Source of the DNA: Chryseobacterium gleum
GTDB lineage: Bacteria; Bacteroidota; Bacteroidia; Flavobacteriales_D; Crocinitomicaceae
Length of the DNA: 64,000 bases
NCBI GenBank assembly: GCA_945888625.1
Contig: CAMDAH010000004.1
Location: 106,640 to 170,639, forward strand
Reading direction: 5' to 3'
Shown here: positions 62,366-64,000 of the stretch, piece by piece
How positions within the stretch are numbered: position 1 is the stretch's first letter
How the letters are laid out: the number at the start of each line of letters is the position of its first letter
The notes under the pieces: generated by a model
Database searches by the model: none
What the model was told of the DNA's origin: nothing
The model's input: the letters and a program-made list of their open reading frames with translations, nothing else
Made by a program: the position numbers and the translations under genes

Positions 62366-63430
62366 TTAAACAGGGATCGATTTTCTTCGGTTTCGACCTT
62401 TTTTTAATTTTAATTTCAATCCTAGGGGAAGCTGCAAATAGAGCTTTAGCAAGAAAGGTCGGTATAGAAACGCTAAAAATTGATATGCGGAAAAACGAAT
62501 ACTTCTGGATTTTTTTTCTGCTATGTCCTCATAGCTAAACGATTTAAGCTGATTTTGACTTTGTCCTTCTATAATTCGCAGGTCTTTTTGGGATAAAAAT
62601 GCTTTGTATTGTCCTATCTTCGATTCATCTAATGGGGTAAGAATACCAGTATGAAAACGCAGTAGCTTATCCGTAAAATCAGCGTCAATTAAATGTTTTT
62701 TACTCATTACAAATTTTTCAAAAACACCGGTGGTTTCTTTCATATTGGAATCATATTCAAGGGATAAAAAAGTACAAATTTTTTGAAGTGCTGATTCAGG
62801 TGACTGAATTAAATCCTCAAATTTGATGATTAGTCGTTTGTTTTCAGGGAGCGCTAACATTCTTGCGTAAGCACCCTTCCAGATGGATGCTAAGAAAAAT
62901 GGATGCTTATTCCAATTTAATTTACGGATGCTTTTGGAAACAATGTTGTCGCGTACATCTCTAACCAAAAGTAGGAACTTAGCACTAGGAAATAGATGTT
63001 GGATCGCTTCAAGGTGATACACATACTTGATTTGCTTGTCAACAATCACGCGAACGCTTGATTTATTTATTTGATCGGAATCATAAAAATTAAGGTAGCT
63101 AATCTTTACAATGCGCTCATAGGTCAGTATGGCTTTATTTGCCAATAATTCCGCATGAAAAATAGCTCTTTGGGTGAAATATAGATCCATGTTTTTCTCT
63201 GCTAACAAGAAAAAATCGTCTACATAGGATGAAATGTCTTCATCCGTCCAAGTTACTATTTTATGGTATTTAGGATATAAATACAGCGCAAAAGGTTCTT
63301 CGGAAGGCGAAATAATTTCAGGATGTAAATTCAACATCAAACACAGTAGTGAACTACCCGTCCGTTCGGTACATAAAATAAAATGAATGCGAATAGCATC
63401 AAGGGATTTTGTATCGTATGTTAGAATCAT
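62366..63430 (-). CDS. Sulfotransferase-like protein
   Basis: I chose the ATG at 63430 (MILTYDTKS); the frame is open to 63499 but those residues look non-homologous. About 354 residues. The PAPS 5'-phosphosulfate loop is seen as LCTERTGSSLLCLML, and the 3'-phosphate region as FLLLVRDVRDNIVSKSI, both typical of the sulfotransferase superfamily. The C-terminus is strongly basic (KLKLKKGRNRRKS). It may sulfate a polysaccharide or lipid; no other sulfation gene is nearby. Its stop lies right after the ettA stop (convergent). Confidence 0.8.
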   Translation of the reverse strand: MILTYDTKSLDAIRIHFILCTERTGSSLLCLMLNLHPEIISPSEEPFALYLYPKYHKIVTWTDEDISSYVDDFFLLAEKNMDLYFTQRAIFHAELLANKAILTYERIVKISYLNFYDSDQINKSSVRVIVDKQIKYVYHLEAIQHLFPSAKFLLLVRDVRDNIVSKSIRKLNWNKHPFFLASIWKGAYARMLALPENKRLIIKFEDLIQSPESALQKICTFLSLEYDSNMKETTGVFEKFVMSKKHLIDADFTDKLLRFHTGILTPLDESKIGQYKAFLSQKDLRIIEGQSQNQLKSFSYEDIAEKKSRSIRFSAYQFLAFLYRPFLLKLYLQLPLGLKLKLKKGRNRRKSIPV

Positions 63431-63578
63431 TTGTACTTTTTTACAATTTACAAAACACGTATCGAAAACGTTAAGGATTTGCAGTGTTTCGAATTTCAAT
63501 AAGTTAAATTAACATTAATTAAGTATAATTACCTATTTGGTTCAATAATAAATATTTAGTTTGGTCAAAAAAATTACG

Positions 63579-64000
63579 ATGACTAAAATCTACAAATTAT
63601 TACTTGTTTCTGCTTTACTATTTATTTCACAAACAGCATTTGGAATTGACTATTATTGGGTTGGTGGCACAGGAAACTGGAGTGATGTAAGTCGTTGGTC
63701 ATTAACGGATGGCGGAACAGGTGGGGCAGGTGTCCCTGGAGTAAATGACAATTGTTTTTTTACAAATAGTTCCTTCTCGGCCGTAAACCAATCGGTAAGT
63801 TTGAATATCGCCAATGCGAATTGTAACAACATGACTTGGAGTGTAACGACTAACAGTCCAAATTTCACTTCAACGAGTGGAGCGAATAACTTAAATCTCT
63901 ACGGTAACTTGGCGATGGTTAGTACGCAAGGAACTTGGTCAACGTCGATGAATGTATATTTTATGGGAACGGGCACCAAGACGATTAATTCAGGTGGTAA
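63579..64000 (+). CDS. Secreted adhesin-like protein, 3' end cut by window edge
   Basis: An ATG at 63579 opens a frame that runs off the right edge (140 codons visible). The first 22 residues form a signal peptide (MTKIYKLLLVSALLFISQ then TAFG). The mature part starts DYYWVGGTGNWSDVSRWSL, a motif often found at the start of large Bacteroidota surface proteins, then a Gly/Ser/Thr/Asn-rich region with regular short beta-strands (NLNLYGNLAMVS, TWSTSMNVYFMG). A T9SS sorting tail would be expected at the missing C-terminus. Likely a large repetitive surface protein. Confidence 0.7.
   Translation, partial: MTKIYKLLLVSALLFISQTAFGIDYYWVGGTGNWSDVSRWSLTDGGTGGAGVPGVNDNCFFTNSSFSAVNQSVSLNIANANCNNMTWSVTTNSPNFTSTSGANNLNLYGNLAMVSTQGTWSTSMNVYFMGTGTKTINSGG

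Overview
This is AT-rich chromosomal DNA from a Bacteroidota bacterium, most likely a Flavobacteriales member; Crocinitomicaceae is a guess from gene content only. The support is direct: secreted proteins carry type IX secretion (T9SS) sorting domains of both type A (18971-22369) and type B (13018-14769), several promoters match the Bacteroidota -7 element TAnnTTTG, Shine-Dalgarno sequences are weak, and the housekeeping clusters are flavobacterial in style. Examples of those clusters are nusB / DUF1573 / yajC and fur / STAS / purA / OstA-like next to RelA-SpoT.

Region 1 (1-7768) is the least understood part. Nine tightly packed plus-strand genes encode mostly membrane proteins that come in related pairs: two transglutaminase-like cysteine-hydrolase proteins, two DUF4407-type four-helix proteins, two proteins sharing an unknown N-terminal domain followed by one transmembrane helix (one ends in an OmpA-like domain), two small four-helix proteins, and one membrane-anchored Ig-like protein. 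It looks like one envelope complex of unknown function.

Region 2 (7824-24976) is mixed: a thioesterase followed by a possible IS66 transposase remnant, a three-gene amphi-Trp cluster, a phosphatase, a DUF2130 protein with a polyacidic tail, a GH2 beta-mannosidase, two T9SS cargo proteins, a DUF6150-type repeat protein and a lipid A-type acyltransferase. Region 3 (24969-36281) holds rarA, rpsA with a clear terminator, a TonB-like protein, REP-like intergenic repeats, tRNA-Asn(GTT), a slyD / speD-speE fusion operon, small lipoproteins and a GH92 mannosidase.

Region 4 (36381-50036) holds yjdM, a frameshifted HExxH protein, a UDP-GlcNAc-type epimerase, pcm, a sigma-54 activator-like response regulator with no HTH, a YfhO-family membrane protein, an ABC exporter, an amino-acid dehydrogenase, nusB, yajC and a pair of related Cys-motif proteins. 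Region 5 (50064-64000) is mostly housekeeping: an M28 peptidase, ychF, fumarylacetoacetase, rsh, the fur-STAS-purA-OstA operon, a GT2 glycosyltransferase, ettA, a sulfotransferase, and the start of a secreted adhesin-like protein cut by the window end.

Three genes appear to be out of frame by one base at homopolymer runs or next to a start codon (about 37326, 43854 and 59915). They could be sequencing errors, real decay or phase variation. No rRNA, CRISPR array, prophage or intact insertion sequence was seen.
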